Source: Wandonia sp964447015 (lineage in GTDB: Bacteria; Bacteroidota; Bacteroidia; Flavobacteriales_D; Crocinitomicaceae). From it: DNA of 64,000 nucleotides. The position numbers and the translations under genes were made by a program. This document shows positions 34,272-44,209 of the stretch, piece by piece. Each line of letters starts with the position of its first letter. Position 1 is the first letter of the stretch. Under the pieces are notes generated by a model that did no database searches, had not been told where the DNA came from, and saw only the letters and a program-made list of their open reading frames with translations. The DNA is taken from contig CAYUQU010000007.1 of the NCBI GenBank assembly GCA_964447015.1, positions 8,209-72,208 on the forward strand. The letters run 5' to 3'.

Positions 34272-36914
34272 CTATTCTTTATTTTCTTCAACCGGATTCA
34301 GTTTCACTTGTAGGTCGTCCAATTCAATATCTTCTTCTTCATCAAGTAGTTCGAAATAAGGTTCGCGGAATGATTTTGTGCTGAGTTTTCTTTGTAGAGA
34401 AAGTAGCAGAGAAGGCAACAACACTAAGTTGGTAATCATTGCCACAAACAGGGTCAAACTTACCAAAAGACCTAGAGCTTGCGTTCCGCCGAACTGAGAC
34501 AAAGAGAACATGTTGAATCCGAAAAACAAAACAATAGAGGTATAGAACATACTCAAACCTGTTTCACGCAACGCATTAAGCACACATCCGTTGATATCCC
34601 ATGCGCGACTTTTCAGTTCTTGTCGATATTTCGCAAGGAAGTGAATCGTATCATCGACCGAAATACCAAATGCGATACTGAACACCAATATAGTCGAAGG
34701 TTTTATAGGAATGTGGAAGTATCCCATAATTCCTGCCGTTACAAGAAGCGGAATAAAGTTAGGAATCAGCGAGACAATCACCATTCTCCACGATCTGAAC
34801 AAAATTGCCATCAGAATTGCAATAATCAGAATTGCGATGAACAAACTCGTCAGCAGGTTTTTCACTAAATATTGTGTCCCTTCAGCAGCAACAACGGAAG
34901 TTCCTGTAATCGTAAAATCGAGATACTGATGGTCTATTGCCTGTCTGAGATAGTCTCCGAAATTTGCCGTTTTGTAATATTCACTAATCAACATTGGATC
35001 CATGTCGAATGCGAGTTGAAGTGAGTCGTTATCGCCTGCTATAAGTGAGCTTGTTTTGGCAAGAATGGCGTTGTAATTAAAGAGAATAGAGTCGGCATAG
35101 TGAGACTTACCTTTTTCAAAATGAGCAAAATATATCTCAACTTGTGCTTTGTCAGGATTTAAAATACTGTCTAGAATAGGCTTCATACTATCTACTTTAG
35201 CAGCGATTTCATATGATCCAATATCTCTCATTTGCATTCTTACACGCAATGTTGTTTGGGCGGTATCAACCAATTCTTTCAGGCTAAAGTTGCCCATTTC
35301 ATCAGCAGATTCGCGGAAATTATCAAAATAGGGTTTGATAAAACGCCTATCCTTGTTTGCAATTAGTTGATATTGACTGATGTCATTATTGTAATAAGAC
35401 ATGTTGATGAGCTTCACAAAATCAACAAGAGAAAGGGATTTACTAAATAAGGTGTCGGCTCTAAAAAACGATTGAAGTTCTTCAACTTTTAGGAGCGTAT
35501 TGCGTGAAAACAGCCTACCTTGCTCCTTATAGTCGACCATTATTTCGAACGGAATAGCTCCGTGGAAATGAGTTTGAATGAAATTTACATCTTCCAAAAT
35601 AGGATCTCCTTCTGGTAAATCACCAGTTAAGTTACCAGTGGCTTTAATTTGGGATAAACCAATCGCGCTAAGTACAACGACGCTAATCGTAATGATGTAT
35701 ACAACCCTTCTTTTCTTAGAGACAATGTGAACGAATTTATCAACTAAAGTTCCAGTATAGCGATTTTCTAAATGACGTAGATGGCGCTCTTTTGGGTTTT
35801 TAGAGAATGAGAAAACGATTGGAATAATCGTGATTGAAAGCACAAACACCATCAAGATATTCAGAGAGGCAACGATACCAAACTCAATTAGTTTTTCTGA
35901 ATTGGTGAAGATAAATGTAGAAAAACCAAGTGCTGTAGTAAGATTTGTCATAAAGGTTGCGTTACCTATTTTGACAATAACTCGTGTGAGAGCCTTTACT
36001 TTGTTTCCATGATCTGCAACCTCTCGATGGAATTTTGTGAGCAAGAAAATACAGTTTGGAATTCCGATTACAATCATCAAAGGCGGAATTAATGCCATAA
36101 GGATTGAAAGATGGAAGCCCATGAGACCAATTGAACCTAAAGACCAGATTACGGCGATTACTACAACCAAATTACAAATAAGCACCACTCGCATTGAGCG
36201 GAAAAATATGAACAGGAGTAATGAGGTAACCAAAATTGCAAGTGCAATAAAGATGTACATTTCACTAATTACCCTTTTCCCAATAACTACTCGAATATGA
36301 GGTAAACCTGCGAAGTGAATTTTTCCGAAATACGACTCATATTCCAACGCTATTTTTTCAATATCCAATACTACATTAGCCTTTTTTTGATCAGATAGAA
36401 AACTCTCATCTACAGATATTAACATTAATGAAACATCAGACGTATCATTAAACAAAATATGTTCGTAGAGGGGATTGGTACGAATGATTTTTTTTATTTC
36501 TTCGATACTTTTTTCGTTGAAATTTGTGTCAATAAAAATCGTCTCTGCTTCAAAACTCTTAGTTTCACTGTTGTTTTTGAGTTGTACAAGATTTGCTTCA
36601 GAAATAACAGATTCAACGCCATCAATTTTTGCAACGTTATCACCTAATTCTTTCCATTTCACGAAATTCTTTTCAGAATAAAGTTTTTCGGACTGAATAG
36701 CAAAAACAAGTGTACCCCCATCTTCGCCAAACATACTCTTAAATTTCAAGTAGTTGCGTTGTGCAGGCGAGTCTTTGGGAAGCATGTTCCCGTATTTATT
36801 ATCCAGTTTCAGTTTGGTAGATGCAAAATAGGCAAAGCCAACTGTAATCAATATTACAACTGATAGAATTAAAATTCTATATCTAAGTATTATCTGAGAA
36901 ATTCCTTGCCACAT
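34272..36914 (-). CDS. MMPL/RND family exporter
   Basis: An 880-residue inner-membrane transporter with the duplicated RND layout: a first helix at the N-terminus, a large periplasmic loop (about 35-220), five more helices, then the same again from about residue 400 (RRVVYIITISVVVLSAIGL) with helices 8-12 near the end. Each half has a sterol-sensing/MMPL-like GIPNCIFLLTKFHRE or FGISVDDTIHFLAKYRQEL segment, the latter with the proton-relay Asp pair. Bacteroidetes members are thought to move lipids or hydrophobic compounds; the substrate is unknown. The C-terminus is strongly acidic (DEEEDIELDDLQ). Confidence 0.87.
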   Translation of the reverse strand: MWQGISQIILRYRILILSVVILITVGFAYFASTKLKLDNKYGNMLPKDSPAQRNYLKFKSMFGEDGGTLVFAIQSEKLYSEKNFVKWKELGDNVAKIDGVESVISEANLVQLKNNSETKSFEAETIFIDTNFNEKSIEEIKKIIRTNPLYEHILFNDTSDVSLMLISVDESFLSDQKKANVVLDIEKIALEYESYFGKIHFAGLPHIRVVIGKRVISEMYIFIALAILVTSLLLFIFFRSMRVVLICNLVVVIAVIWSLGSIGLMGFHLSILMALIPPLMIVIGIPNCIFLLTKFHREVADHGNKVKALTRVIVKIGNATFMTNLTTALGFSTFIFTNSEKLIEFGIVASLNILMVFVLSITIIPIVFSFSKNPKERHLRHLENRYTGTLVDKFVHIVSKKRRVVYIITISVVVLSAIGLSQIKATGNLTGDLPEGDPILEDVNFIQTHFHGAIPFEIMVDYKEQGRLFSRNTLLKVEELQSFFRADTLFSKSLSLVDFVKLINMSYYNNDISQYQLIANKDRRFIKPYFDNFRESADEMGNFSLKELVDTAQTTLRVRMQMRDIGSYEIAAKVDSMKPILDSILNPDKAQVEIYFAHFEKGKSHYADSILFNYNAILAKTSSLIAGDNDSLQLAFDMDPMLISEYYKTANFGDYLRQAIDHQYLDFTITGTSVVAAEGTQYLVKNLLTSLFIAILIIAILMAILFRSWRMVIVSLIPNFIPLLVTAGIMGYFHIPIKPSTILVFSIAFGISVDDTIHFLAKYRQELKSRAWDINGCVLNALRETGLSMFYTSIVLFFGFNMFSLSQFGGTQALGLLVSLTLFVAMITNLVLLPSLLLSLQRKLSTKSFREPYFELLDEEEDIELDDLQVKLNPVEENKE

Positions 36915-36936
36915 AGTTTACCTGAGTTCAAACCTC

Positions 36937-36944
36937 CAAAGGTA
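36937..36944 (-). promoter_or_regulatory. Candidate -7 box for the MMPL exporter
   Basis: Minus-strand TACCTTTG matches TAnnTTTG, 23 bases upstream of the start codon; no clear -33 element. Confidence 0.45.
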
Positions 36945-37145
36945 AACAAAATGACCGAGTTTCGTCCTGAAGAAATTTATATTTTAAAATTCAAACATTT
37001 GGATTGAAAGGAAAATTTAACTAAATTGTGTTTTGTCGATATTGATAGATGTTTCCTTGAGATAAACTACTCAGTTGGTTTTTAAAATAGTAGGGCAACA
37101 TTTGAGGCACCAAAACGTTATTACATAACAAGTAAAATTAAAGAT

Positions 37146-37361
37146 ATGAGAAAATTAATTCTATTTACAAGTGTTTTGTTTGTATTGCTTTTAACCGCAT
37201 GCTCAAAAAAGTATACTTGCGCCTGTACAGATGGTACACCTCATAATATTGTATATACTATGGAAATCGAAGCAGAGAATAAATCGGAAGCAAAAGAGGA
37301 ATGTAATTCAAGAGGAATTGAATGTGGTTTGTACTCTAAACATACTGGTAAGTGGCTGTAA
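37146..37361 (+). CDS. Small Cys-containing lipoprotein
   Basis: A 71-residue lipoprotein (MRKLILFTSVLFVLLLTACSKK, lipobox TAC). The mature part has Cys residues in YTCACTDG, KEECNSRG and IECGLY, so two disulfides are possible. It resembles short Bacteroidetes lipoproteins without known function. It lies alone between reverse-strand genes. Confidence 0.7.
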   Translation: MRKLILFTSVLFVLLLTACSKKYTCACTDGTPHNIVYTMEIEAENKSEAKEECNSRGIECGLYSKHTGKWL

Positions 37362-37390
37362 AGCTACCAAATAAAGCCTAATTATGTCAT

Positions 37391-38878
37391 TTAACTAAAA
37401 GATTGGATTCGAATAAAGTCGATGATGTCGCTTGCAATTACACCTTTTTCACCAAAATGTTTCGTTGCAGTATCTCCAGCTAGACCATGGAAGTAGACCG
37501 CGATTAGTGCGCTGTCTTCTATGGAATACTCTTGAGAAAGAAGACCCAGTATAATTCCGGTTAACACGTCACCTGATCCACCAGTTGCCATTCCTGGGTT
37601 TCCTGTGATATTAAAATATAATCTACCATCAGGAAAACAAACAACAGTGATAGCATCTTTCAATATCGTTATCACGGCATACTTTGAACTAAACTCCTTG
37701 AGCAATCTCAGCCTTTCGATTGAATTTTTTGAAGGACCAGCCATACGCTCAAATTCTTTGGGGTGAGGAGTTAGAATTGAGTTTGGTGGAAGATGTACGA
37801 GAAGCTCAGGGTGAGAAGCAATTGTGTTTAACGCATCGGCATCCAAAACTAAGGGAACATTAATTTTCTTAAAAAGCGAAGACAACAAATTGAAAGTATG
37901 TTCGCCTTGCCCTAACCCAGGCCCAATTCCTATTGCGTTGTAGTCTGTCAATAGAGGAAGTGTAGTTATTTTATCCAAATTTTCATCTAAAGTGCACATT
38001 GCTTCAGGGACAGATATTTGGATAATGTCATTTCCGCTTTTCGGAACATGAACAGTTATTTTTCCTATTCCACTTCGAAGGGCTCCCTTTGCTGATAAAA
38101 TAGCAGCGCCCATTTTCCCAAGACTTCCCGCAATCAATAACCCATGACCATAAGTCCCTTTATGTGAAAAGCGCAGACGAGGCTTAATTTTGCAATGGAA
38201 AAGATGTTCTGAAATATAATAATTCTTACAGGGTAAACTTTTTATAAACTCTTGATTTAACCCAATCGAAATCACTTTCCACTCATGTATAAATGAAGCA
38301 GATTCAGGGAGAAAGAAGGCAAGCTTTGGGCGTTCAAAAGTAGCTGTAAAATGTGCTCTCACAACAGCACCTTTCTCGAAGGGAACGTCATCGCAAGGTA
38401 GTCCTGAAGGAATGTCGATGGACAACGTACGTGCCATTGAGTTATTCATAACATTAATAACATCAGCAGCAAGTCCTTCAATAGGTCGAGACAAACCAGT
38501 GCCAAAAATTGCGTCAATTATCACATGATCGGAGTGAATGGCAGGAATCTCTTTAGCATCAGTAATTTCTTTCACATCACTCAATTTTGCCAAATTCATT
38601 CGACAATCTGCGGATAAATCTTTGGAGTAGCGAATTAAATAAATGTGTGTAGCACAGCCTTTTTCGCGCAACAACCTTGCAACAGCTAATCCATCTCCAC
38701 CATTATTTCCCGTTCCACAAAAAACATGTATGGTTTGTTTGCCATGAATATATGGAATAATCGACTTGACAAATTCTACTGAAGCTCTCTCCATAAGGTC
38801 AATAGACGAGATGGGCTCATTTAAAATTGTATATCCGTCTGCTTTTCTTTGCTGATCTGATGTGAGGACTTCATTCAT
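37391..38878 (-). CDS. nnr: Bifunctional NAD(P)H-hydrate epimerase/dehydratase
   Basis: A 495-residue metabolite-repair enzyme that fixes damaged NAD(P)HX. The N-terminal YjeF_N epimerase domain (about 1-210) has MERASVEF, IHVFCGTGNNGGDGLAVARLL and DAIFGTGLSRP. The C-terminal ADP-dependent dehydratase (ribokinase-like fold) has SHKGTYGHGLLIAGSLGKMGAAIL, ILTPHPKEFERM and the catalytic GNPGMATGGSGDVLTG. Both activities appear intact. It is divergent from queG. Confidence 0.93.
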   Translation of the reverse strand: MNEVLTSDQQRKADGYTILNEPISSIDLMERASVEFVKSIIPYIHGKQTIHVFCGTGNNGGDGLAVARLLREKGCATHIYLIRYSKDLSADCRMNLAKLSDVKEITDAKEIPAIHSDHVIIDAIFGTGLSRPIEGLAADVINVMNNSMARTLSIDIPSGLPCDDVPFEKGAVVRAHFTATFERPKLAFFLPESASFIHEWKVISIGLNQEFIKSLPCKNYYISEHLFHCKIKPRLRFSHKGTYGHGLLIAGSLGKMGAAILSAKGALRSGIGKITVHVPKSGNDIIQISVPEAMCTLDENLDKITTLPLLTDYNAIGIGPGLGQGEHTFNLLSSLFKKINVPLVLDADALNTIASHPELLVHLPPNSILTPHPKEFERMAGPSKNSIERLRLLKEFSSKYAVITILKDAITVVCFPDGRLYFNITGNPGMATGGSGDVLTGIILGLLSQEYSIEDSALIAVYFHGLAGDTATKHFGEKGVIASDIIDFIRIQSFS

Positions 38879-38942
38879 ATTAACACACTAATTTGAAAGC
38901 AAAAGGTACAAATTTTTCGTCAATTTTCAATGGGATTAAGAT

Positions 38943-38950
38943 TATCTTTG
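38943..38950 (+). promoter_or_regulatory. -7 box of queG, giving a nearly leaderless mRNA
   Basis: TATCTTTG fits TAnnTTTG and ends 5 bases before the ATG at 38956. With the usual 5-7-base distance, transcription would begin at or next to the start codon. Confidence 0.5.
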
Positions 38951-38955
38951 TAAAG

Positions 38956-39882
38956 ATGTCAATGAAATCAAAGAATACACAATGGGTTAAACAAAAAGCA
39001 CATGAGCTTGGTTTTTTCTATTGTGGAATTTCAAATGCTACATTTTTGGAACAGGAGGCGCCGCGACTAGAGCGCTGGCTCAAATCCAATATGCACGGTA
39101 CGATGAATTACATGGAAAATTATTTTGACAAACGACTTGACCCACGCTTATTGGTTGAAGGAGCAAAAACAGTCGTATCGTTGGCGTTGAATTATTTTCC
39201 TGAGAAAGACCTATCTTGTTCCAATTCTCCAAAAATTTCAAAATATGCATATGGTGAGGATTATCATTTTGTGATTAAAGACAAACTCACCCTTTTCATG
39301 GAAGCGATTCAGGATGAAATTGGAGAAGTCAACGGAAGAATGTTTGTCGATTCAGCTCCCGTTCTTGACAAGGCGTGGGCTGTTAAAAGTGGTATGGGAT
39401 GGATGGGGAAACACACCAATGTAATTAGCAAAGAAAGTGGTTCGTTTTTCTTTATTGCTGAATTGATTTTAGACCTTGACCTGGATGTAGACGGACCAAT
39501 CAAAGATTATTGTGGTACATGTACAAAATGTATAGAAGCTTGCCCTACAGACGCCATTGTAGCTCCCTATGTGGTGGATGGTTCAAAGTGTATTTCCTAT
39601 TTAACAATCGAGCTGAAAGAAGAGATTATTCCTAAGGAATTTAAAGGGAAAATGGACGACTGGGCATTTGGCTGCGACATTTGTCAGGATGTATGTCCTT
39701 GGAATCGTTTTTCAAAACCGACTCAAGAGATGCGGTTTTCACCTTCAGAAAATTTGAAGAATATGGGGGCTAAAGAATGGAAAGAATTAACTCAAGATGT
39801 TTTTTCAGAACTTTTCAAGCGCAGTGCAGTTAAGCGAACAAAGTTTAAAGGGTTTAAGCGAAATCTAGATTTTTTGCAATAA
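38956..39882 (+). CDS. queG: Epoxyqueuosine reductase
   Basis: A 308-residue cobalamin-dependent Fe-S enzyme catalysing the last step of queuosine synthesis in tRNA. It has the N-terminal AHELGFFYCGI, the cobalamin region with KSGMGWMGKHTNVI, and two 4Fe-4S motifs: CGTCTKCIEACPTDAI and CDICQDVCPWNRF. No C-terminal HEAT repeats are present, so it is the short form. The frame is open to 38893 but ATG 38956 matches the family start; ATG 38962 is a second choice. Confidence 0.93.
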   Translation: MSMKSKNTQWVKQKAHELGFFYCGISNATFLEQEAPRLERWLKSNMHGTMNYMENYFDKRLDPRLLVEGAKTVVSLALNYFPEKDLSCSNSPKISKYAYGEDYHFVIKDKLTLFMEAIQDEIGEVNGRMFVDSAPVLDKAWAVKSGMGWMGKHTNVISKESGSFFFIAELILDLDLDVDGPIKDYCGTCTKCIEACPTDAIVAPYVVDGSKCISYLTIELKEEIIPKEFKGKMDDWAFGCDICQDVCPWNRFSKPTQEMRFSPSENLKNMGAKEWKELTQDVFSELFKRSAVKRTKFKGFKRNLDFLQ

Positions 39883-39912
39883 AAAAACCGCCTCCCGAAG
39901 GAAGCGGTTAGC
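39881..39912 (-). terminator. Terminator with a C(UUCG)G-type tetraloop
   Basis: On the minus strand AACCGCTTCC pairs with GGAGGCGGTT (one mismatch) around a TTCG loop closed by C-G, followed by seven U. It ends the small reverse-strand gene at 39926-40120. Confidence 0.82.
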
Positions 39913-39925
39913 GCGTTTAAGTTAT

Positions 39926-40120
39926 TTAGGCTAATGCTACGTTAAAAGTTTTCTGGATAATCCCATGGTATTTACTTCCAAATTCAGCTAGACACCATTC
40001 TCTTAATTGTGTCAGCTCAGTTGGGCTTTTTATCCATTTTATCGCTTTTTTAAGTTCCTTTTGGAACAGGTAGCGATCAAAACTAACCTTTGTTAAAATC
40101 TCCTTGCACAGTTCTAACAT
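39926..40120 (-). CDS. Small conserved-looking protein, unknown
   Basis: A 64-residue basic, helical protein (MLELCKEILTKVSFDRYLFQ, then ELKKAIKWIKSPTELTQLRE and a C-terminal KYHGIIQKTFNVALA). There is no signal peptide. It is called because it has ATG, sensible codon use, its own terminator and no competing frame. The basic helices and mixed composition recall short regulatory or hibernation-type proteins of Bacteroidetes, but this is not evidence of function. Confidence 0.65.
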   Translation of the reverse strand: MLELCKEILTKVSFDRYLFQKELKKAIKWIKSPTELTQLREWCLAEFGSKYHGIIQKTFNVALA

Positions 40121-40232
40121 CTTACTTTAGTTTTTGAGTTCTGTTAAAGATAACAATAAAATTTGACAAATATTGTCCCAAAACTTAAAAACCTATAAAA
40201 TTTAACATGATTAACAAAATTTAAAAATTTAT

Positions 40233-41294
40233 TTAATCTATTGATAATGTGCGGTATAGCGATTTGTGTTCACGAATATAGTTTATAAGAGGCTCACTAG
40301 GCCCATGCACCATCCCGTAAAGTGTAACAAGTTTATTTGTATTTGGATTCACAAATGAATAACTGATAAAAGGTCCCCCCATGAAAACATCATCACGACC
40401 ATTCATTCGGTATTGACCTTTAATTTCTACAGTGTACAAATTGTTAAATTCAAATACGCGGGCAATAGGGTAAACTAAGCTATCGTATTCTGTCGCCATA
40501 TATGCACCCTCTTTTTGATGAGGAGCGTAAACTTTTAAAGTGCTATCTTGAAATGCAAGTAAAGACTCCTTTGTCAACTGAGACGTATCAGTATAATCTT
40601 GTTGCCAGATAAGGAGTGAAGAGATAATAAAGTTTGCTCGTTGCGTTTCATAATTTGCTCCACCATCCAATTTCATTTCTCTAGAACGATCTGGAATCTC
40701 AATTCGCATAAACCCGTCTTTATCAGAAATAACTTCACAACCTGTTGGAAATGAAAGTCTAAATCCGTACTTGTCAAAGATTCGATTTCCTAAGGGCTTC
40801 ATTTTAGCCGAACGATAAGACTCGACATTTCGAGTAATTTCGCGTTCTTCAAACTCTGCAGTGATTTTTGCCGCATCATATTTTACAACGGCCATTAAGT
40901 CTTCAAGATCTTTATAGGTAATTTCAACTACAACCTGTCCTTTCACCCATTTATCCTTCAGAATATTAATTTTTGCGGGAGAGAACTGTGCGTTATTTTG
41001 TTGTTGAACAATGATAATATTTCGCACTTTCTTGTGCAAATGATTGAAACCCCCAGCATTTTTGTGATAAAAATGGAAAGCATACTCCATTGGGTAATAC
41101 GGTTCTTCTTCTTTTGCTAATGCGTAGATTAGTGAATCAATTTCAGGGCTGTCCCACAATTTGTCTGTACAAACCATTAGAATTTCACCAGGTTTTCCAG
41201 TTGCTAGATCACCTCCTTTTTTTCCTCTTGTAAAATCATCACACGAAGTGGTAAAGGCCAAAAGCCCTATCAGTAAAAAAATAATTGCTCTCAT
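40233..41294 (-). CDS. DUF4837 family lipoprotein
   Basis: A 353-residue lipoprotein (MRAIIFLLIGLLAFTTSCDD, lipobox TSC) of the Bacteroidetes DUF4837 family, seen from GKPGEILMVCTDKLWDSPEIDSL, HKVRNIIIV-like segment, FDKYGFRLSFPTGCEVI and the ending LYGMVHGPSEPLINYIREHK. Function is not known. It is the last gene of a tight operon with tatA, gatA and the lytic transglycosylase, 5 bases after the latter. Confidence 0.85.
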   Translation of the reverse strand: MRAIIFLLIGLLAFTTSCDDFTRGKKGGDLATGKPGEILMVCTDKLWDSPEIDSLIYALAKEEEPYYPMEYAFHFYHKNAGGFNHLHKKVRNIIIVQQQNNAQFSPAKINILKDKWVKGQVVVEITYKDLEDLMAVVKYDAAKITAEFEEREITRNVESYRSAKMKPLGNRIFDKYGFRLSFPTGCEVISDKDGFMRIEIPDRSREMKLDGGANYETQRANFIISSLLIWQQDYTDTSQLTKESLLAFQDSTLKVYAPHQKEGAYMATEYDSLVYPIARVFEFNNLYTVEIKGQYRMNGRDDVFMGGPFISYSFVNPNTNKLVTLYGMVHGPSEPLINYIREHKSLYRTLSID

Positions 41295-41299
41295 ATCGT

Positions 41300-42787
41300 T
41301 TATTGTACTCGAATTTTTTGTCCAATTTTCAAATCCGAAGATTTTGCACTAGGATTTAACCGTTGAATTGCATCAACAGTCGTGCCATGTTTTTGGGCAA
41401 TTTTCCAAAAAGTGTCACCTGATTCAACAACATGGTGCTTTGTTCCTGTTGAGGAGTTTGTTGAGGTTTGTGTTTCGCTTTTTGTTTGAGTAGAGCTGGA
41501 TGGAGCGGAACCTCCTTGGATTTTTAGTGTTTGCCCAATTTGTATTTTCGTTGATCGTAAACCATTCCATCTCATAATGTTGTTCACAGATGTGCCGTAT
41601 TTTTGTGCAATAGCACCAAGTGTTTCTCCACTTCTTACTTTATGGTATTTTGTGTTGACTGAAGAAGATTGAACCGAAGAACTTGTGTTTGACGTAGCAA
41701 CGTCCATTTGCGGTGTATGGAACATTACGCTGTCTGCAAAATATAAGCTGTCTTCTAAATCAATAAATAACGGAACTTTGTCCAATGGTATCGTGATGCA
41801 TTGCTTGGGCTCAGTTTCAGGAATAAAATCGCGCTTGTATATTGGGTTTAGAAAATGGATCTCTTCTAAAGGCCATGAAAGATGCGATTCAAGTGTACGC
41901 ATTTGAATTCCTTTTTTCAGACAAACGGTATCAACCTCACTTGGTAATGCTGGAGCTGGAGCAGGAACAATGTTGTGCAAGGTGTGATTGGACATCATGT
42001 AGGCCACAGTAATGAAGTTGGGTACATAACCCTGAGTCTCTCTCGGTAAAAATGGTCTAATTTCCCAATAGGTCATCTTTCCTCCCGAGCGTCGAATGGC
42101 TTTATTCACATTTCCTGGACCTGCATTGTATGCGGCTAAGGCCATGTTCCAATCGTCGTACATTTCGTGAAGGCGTTTTAAATAGCGACAGGCTGCATCA
42201 GTAGATTTTACAGGATCCATGCGCTCATCGATGTAAGAATTTTCAGTTAAACCGTACATTTTACCTGTAGCGTACATGAATTGCCAAAGCCCCATAGCTC
42301 CTGCACGTGAACGTACTTGAGGGCGTAAACCACTCTCAATTACAGCAAGGTATTTTAACTCCAGCGGCATATTGTAACTGTCAAGTGTCGATTCAAAAAG
42401 ATCAAAATATAGCTTGGAGCGACCTAGGGTAATTTTTATAAAACTTCTTCGCTTCTCATTAAAGAAATGAATGTTTTGAAGAACTGAAGGATGGCAATCG
42501 AAAGGGTATGGAGACTGTTTCTTAAGTTCATTCAGACGTTCACAATAAACTGAATCCGAAAAAACAGGAACGTGACCGGTTTCATAACCCAAGGCTTTTA
42601 CGATTGAATCATAATCTTCATCTTGATCCCATTCTTCTCGATACAAACGGAGGCTTTCTTCCATTGTTTCCATAAAGCGTTGAAACACCAAAGTGTCTTC
42701 ATTTTCAATGGAAGGGCCGGCTTTATTTTCTTGTGAGATGGCTGCGTTGAGCAGAAAAAGTGACGATATGATGGTAATCCATTTCAA
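41300..42787 (-). CDS. Lytic transglycosylase with two LysM domains (MltD-like)
   Basis: A 495-residue exported murein hydrolase. A signal peptide is followed by an SLT domain (about 130-290) with catalytic Glu151 in LAVIESGL, then SRAGAMGLWQFMYATGKMYGL and NMALAAYNAGPGNVNKAIRR. Two C-terminal LysM modules bind peptidoglycan: the first from YHKVRSGETLGAIAQKYG, the second from HHVVESGDTFWKIAQKHG, joined by a Ser/Thr-rich linker. It cuts glycan strands to 1,6-anhydro ends. The start appears to be TTG, one base after the gatA stop, because no in-frame ATG is near. Confidence 0.93.
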   Translation of the reverse strand: MKWITIISSLFLLNAAISQENKAGPSIENEDTLVFQRFMETMEESLRLYREEWDQDEDYDSIVKALGYETGHVPVFSDSVYCERLNELKKQSPYPFDCHPSVLQNIHFFNEKRRSFIKITLGRSKLYFDLFESTLDSYNMPLELKYLAVIESGLRPQVRSRAGAMGLWQFMYATGKMYGLTENSYIDERMDPVKSTDAACRYLKRLHEMYDDWNMALAAYNAGPGNVNKAIRRSGGKMTYWEIRPFLPRETQGYVPNFITVAYMMSNHTLHNIVPAPAPALPSEVDTVCLKKGIQMRTLESHLSWPLEEIHFLNPIYKRDFIPETEPKQCITIPLDKVPLFIDLEDSLYFADSVMFHTPQMDVATSNTSSSVQSSSVNTKYHKVRSGETLGAIAQKYGTSVNNIMRWNGLRSTKIQIGQTLKIQGGSAPSSSTQTKSETQTSTNSSTGTKHHVVESGDTFWKIAQKHGTTVDAIQRLNPSAKSSDLKIGQKIRVQ

Positions 42788-42788
42788 A

Positions 42789-44201
42789 TTAAGAAAGGTT
42801 CATCAGATAGTTACTGAAATTAAAAAGTTCTTTTTCTTCAAAATGATTTGCCATAACCTGAATTCCAAAAGGCATTCCGTCTGTTTTCTTACCCAAAGGC
42901 AACGATACAGCAGGATTTCCTGTGTGATTGGCATGAACAGTAAAAATGTCTTGCAAGTACATTTGGATAGGATCCTTCACTGCGTTCAATTCAAATGCTG
43001 CATCTGGAGTTGTTGGCGTAAGTACAAAATCGAAGTTTGAAAGAATCTCATTCGTTTTATCTTGCAACACACGTCTTACCTTTTGTGCTTTTGTATAATA
43101 CGCATCATAGAATCCTTGAGAAAGCACGAAAGTTCCCGCCATAATTCGGCGTTTTACTTCAGGACCAAATCCTTCAGTTCGTGATTTTGTATAGGTTTGC
43201 TCCACACCTTGTGCATTTTCACTTCGGTGACCGTAATGAACACCATCAAAACGCGAAAGGTTTGATGAAGCTTCTGCTGTGGTGAGTACATAATAAGTTG
43301 GAACCATTTGTTCCATATAAGGAAAACTAACTTCTTCGACCTTGTGACCAGCCGACGTAAGTTGATTTACCAATTTATCAAAAGCTGCTTTTACCTCAGG
43401 ATTTACTCCAGGGTGACTTACTGCTTCTTTAATTAATGCAATTCGTTTTGGTTCGTTAACAGGTTCGATTTCTGAATACAAACTAACTTCTTTAGAAGAA
43501 GCTGTCGTATCAAATTCGTCTTTCCCTGCCATAATCTCCATCACAAGCGCCGCATCTTCTACCGTATTTGTGAACGGACCGATTTGGTCAAATGAAGAAG
43601 CATAGGCAATTAATCCGTGGCGGCTCACACGACCATAAGTTGGTTTAAATCCAACAGTTCCTGTAAATGAAGCAGGCTGACGAATGGATCCACCTGTATC
43701 GCTACCCAAAGCAACGGTACACATTCCAGCCGCAACAGCCACTGCAGAACCTCCTGAAGAACCTCCAGGAACGCAATTTTTGTTGACAGGGTTTTTTACA
43801 GAACCAAAAGCGGAGTTTTCATTGGAACTCCCCATTGCAAATTCATCACAATTAAGGCGACCGATGATAATGGCATCCTGAGCCAATAGACGTTCGACCA
43901 CCGTTGCACTGAACAGCGATTCGAAACCAGAAAGAATTTTAGAAGAAGCTGAAACTTTATGTCCTTTGTAGCAGATATTGTCTTTTAATCCAATAACCAT
44001 TCCCGCCAAACGACCCTGCGAGCCCGCTTTGATTTTTTCGTCTACTCTTTTTGCACGTTCTAGAGCAGTATCTGCAAAAACTTCAAGAAAAGCATTCAAA
44101 TCTTGTTGACGCTCAATTTCGCTCAGGTAATGATTAACGATATTCAATACCGTTTTACCCGAAGCAAGGGCTTGTTTTACTTCAGCAAAATTCTTGTACA
44201 T
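42789..44201 (-). CDS. gatA: Aspartyl/glutamyl-tRNA amidotransferase subunit A
   Basis: A 470-residue amidase-signature protein that releases ammonia from glutamine for Asp/Glu-tRNA amidation. The catalytic Lys-Ser-Ser set is visible: Lys73 in GLKDNICYKG, Ser148 in PGGSSGGSAVAVAAG and Ser172 in GSDTGGSIRQPA. Length fits GatA and the AGTF-type ending YPFGIQVMANHFEE-like segment is present. gatB and gatC are elsewhere, as often in Bacteroidetes. It follows tatA by 8 bases and precedes the transglycosylase by 1. Confidence 0.93.
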   Translation of the reverse strand: MYKNFAEVKQALASGKTVLNIVNHYLSEIERQQDLNAFLEVFADTALERAKRVDEKIKAGSQGRLAGMVIGLKDNICYKGHKVSASSKILSGFESLFSATVVERLLAQDAIIIGRLNCDEFAMGSSNENSAFGSVKNPVNKNCVPGGSSGGSAVAVAAGMCTVALGSDTGGSIRQPASFTGTVGFKPTYGRVSRHGLIAYASSFDQIGPFTNTVEDAALVMEIMAGKDEFDTTASSKEVSLYSEIEPVNEPKRIALIKEAVSHPGVNPEVKAAFDKLVNQLTSAGHKVEEVSFPYMEQMVPTYYVLTTAEASSNLSRFDGVHYGHRSENAQGVEQTYTKSRTEGFGPEVKRRIMAGTFVLSQGFYDAYYTKAQKVRRVLQDKTNEILSNFDFVLTPTTPDAAFELNAVKDPIQMYLQDIFTVHANHTGNPAVSLPLGKKTDGMPFGIQVMANHFEEKELFNFSNYLMNLS

Positions 44202-44209
44202 GAAATCGA

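Noticed and set aside
34479..34868. 129-residue plus-strand frame inside the MMPL exporter
   Set aside because: Lies wholly antisense to a strong 880-residue gene; composition (Arg/His/Gln-rich) is typical of a shadow frame.
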